DNA of 64,000 nucleotides from Asaia krungthepensis NRIC 0535. Lineage in GTDB: Bacteria > Pseudomonadota > Alphaproteobacteria > Acetobacterales > Acetobacteraceae. Positions 61,797 through 64,000 of this stretch are shown here, in pieces. The position numbers were made by a program, and so were the translations under genes. The notes under the pieces are model-generated. The model did not search any database. It was not told the origin of the DNA and saw only the letters and a list, made by a program, of their open reading frames with translations. The stretch is taken from assembly GCF_025995175.1 (NCBI RefSeq), contig NZ_BAPV01000004.1, positions 62,001 through 126,000 on the forward strand, in the 5' to 3' direction. The stretch's first letter is position 1; each line of letters begins with the position of its first letter.

Positions 61797-62741
61797 CTAG
61801 CCCTGCCCCCTGATTGGCTTCTGGAACGGCACGAAAGGCAGTTCCGGCGCAACGGGCATGGGGGGCATGAGCCTGACCCGACCAGGCGCATCGGGGCCGG
61901 CGTGATCGGCGCTCATATAGTTGAAAACGCGAACGATATCAGGATGGTCGAGCGAGGCTTCGGGCACCACCACCGGGCTGCCGGGGCGTACGTAATGCAC
62001 GGTGCCCACCACAAGCCCACCGGGCATGCCGGCAAAGGCGCCATGCTCACGTCCGTCCGGTGCGGGCTGCTCGCCCGTCACCACGCGTTCACCCTCTACC
62101 GGACGGTTATCCTGCGCATAATAGATCAGTCTCGGATAAGGCGAGCCATCGCCGGCCATGATCGCATTTCCGCGCGAGGCGGTCAGCATGACCGGGATCC
62201 GGCTGGCATCGTCATTGATCATGAGAATGCGCACGGTGCGATTGCCGGTTTCAGTGACGCGGCCGAGCAGCCCTGCCGCGTCGAGCGCCACATCCCCCGG
62301 CACGATATCATGGTCCTCTCCCACGGCGAGAAGGATAGACCGCCAATACAGCCCTCCGGCATCGCGCAGCGCGTGGCCACTCACGTAGTTCGGGGCGTTG
62401 TCAGGGATCCAGTGAAGACTGGCCTTGAGCTGGGCATTCTCATTGGCCAGGGCAACGGCTACGTCATACCAGCGGCGCAGCTTCTGGTTCTCTGCGCGCA
62501 GCCGGGCGTTCTCGCCCGCGATGTCGGTCAGACCCACAACCGACTGCTTCCATTGCGAAAAGACGGTTTCAGGCGCGGCCATGAGGCGATAGGCGGGAGA
62601 AAGCCCATCGGCCAGAGCCAGACGAGCGGAATCGACAACAGGCCGACGTGTCAGGCCGAGCATGATCAGCCCGATCGCCAGCACGAAAAAAAACGGCAGC
62701 ATCAGCTTCGCGAGTGCGTGTCGCCCCTGAATCGACAGCAT
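61797..62741 (-). CDS. mreC: Rod shape-determining protein MreC
   Basis: A 314-residue bitopic protein. One N-terminal helix (LMLPFFFVLAIGLIMLGL) is followed by a periplasmic coiled coil (ENARLRAENQKLRRWYDVAVAL) and the MreC beta domain (LLGRVTETGNRTVRILMINDDASRIPVM, partly quoted; GGLVVGTV). It starts 21 bases after mreB. Confidence 0.92.
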   Translation of the reverse strand: MLSIQGRHALAKLMLPFFFVLAIGLIMLGLTRRPVVDSARLALADGLSPAYRLMAAPETVFSQWKQSVVGLTDIAGENARLRAENQKLRRWYDVAVALANENAQLKASLHWIPDNAPNYVSGHALRDAGGLYWRSILLAVGEDHDIVPGDVALDAAGLLGRVTETGNRTVRILMINDDASRIPVMLTASRGNAIMAGDGSPYPRLIYYAQDNRPVEGERVVTGEQPAPDGREHGAFAGMPGGLVVGTVHYVRPGSPVVVPEASLDHPDIVRVFNYMSADHAGPDAPGRVRLMPPMPVAPELPFVPFQKPIRGQG

Positions 62742-62762
62742 CGACGGGATGCTCCCTGGCTA

Positions 62763-63809
<1,047 letters not shown>

Positions 63810-64000
63810 TCAAGCCTCCTGGCCGAAAGATTTGCGCGCGCGGGTCGCGCCCTGGCTTCTTGTGACCGGCCCCCTCGCTGGCGAGGGAGGAAAGCCCGGA
63901 GGCAGAAAAGTCATGACGCGAGATATTCTGGCGCAGGGCTTACCGGGGCCAAGAGTGGGGAGCAAGACCCCTCGCGGGAAAATTGCAGTTTAATGACCAC

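Overview
The window is a gene-dense, GC-rich piece of an alphaproteobacterial chromosome, most likely from an acetic acid bacterium (Acetobacteraceae). Support for this is indirect: a cyanide-insensitive-type bd oxidase (CioAB) with a DUF2474 partner, a membrane D-lactate dehydrogenase, the order mreB-mreC-mreD-mrdA-rodA, the alphaproteobacterial block xthA-erpA/dgt-argS-SPOR-scpAB-tatBC-serS, an EipB protein and a UrcA protein. No phage, IS element, CRISPR array, rRNA or tRNA gene was seen. Almost all of the sequence is chromosomal core, with a few accessory or decaying loci.

Layout. 1-3.1 kb: tail of an unknown protein, then cioA-cioB-DUF2474. 3.1-7.2 kb: HAD hydrolase and gloB (minus), then methyltransferase-psd-pssA (plus) for phosphatidylethanolamine synthesis. 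7.3-12.7 kb: TonB-dependent receptor, KirBac channel, gltX. 12.8-16.6 kb: tightly overlapped operon class II DAHP synthase-pncB-acidic protein-Tat/DsrE-like protein. 16.6-20.2 kb: alkB, a small secreted protein, an alpha/beta hydrolase and an S1/P1-nuclease-like pseudogene. 20.3-24.5 kb: glutathione reductase, ferredoxin-NADP reductase and an S10 peptidase. 24.6-27.2 kb: SUV3-like helicase with an RGG tail. 27.2-27.8 kb is AT-richer and has no convincing gene. 27.8-38.3 kb: dld, serS, tatC, tatB, scpB, scpA, SPOR protein, argS, dgt. 38.3-39.5 kb: erpA-xthA. 39.5-42.3 kb: a MocR regulator divergent from a urcA-phzF pair, with an operator-rich intergenic region. 42.3-47.6 kb: an 8-bp tandem repeat, eipB, aspS, a Rieske-FAD reductase and surE. 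47.7-51.7 kb: DUF2076 protein and glyQ-glyS. 51.7-54.8 kb: a second small secreted protein, a frameshifted LysR gene, a DODA-type dioxygenase and a YdcF protein. 54.8-57.7 kb: COG4529 flavoprotein, DUF202 protein and a LysR regulator. 57.7-63.8 kb: DUF3293 protein, rodA, mrdA, mreD, mreC, mreB (cell-shape machinery).

Functional themes are translation (five aminoacyl-tRNA synthetases: Glu, Ser, Arg, Asp, Gly), envelope construction (elongasome, PE synthesis, Tat export, EipB, SPOR), redox and respiration. The most unusual loci are: the MocR/urcA/phzF regulon with repeated ATACCGAT and TACAAT elements; two distant small secreted proteins that share a C-terminal motif and may form an undescribed family; a LysR gene broken at a G7 run; a nuclease-like gene with two in-frame stops, one apparently Trp to amber; and a DAHP synthase-NAPRTase operon with translational coupling throughout.
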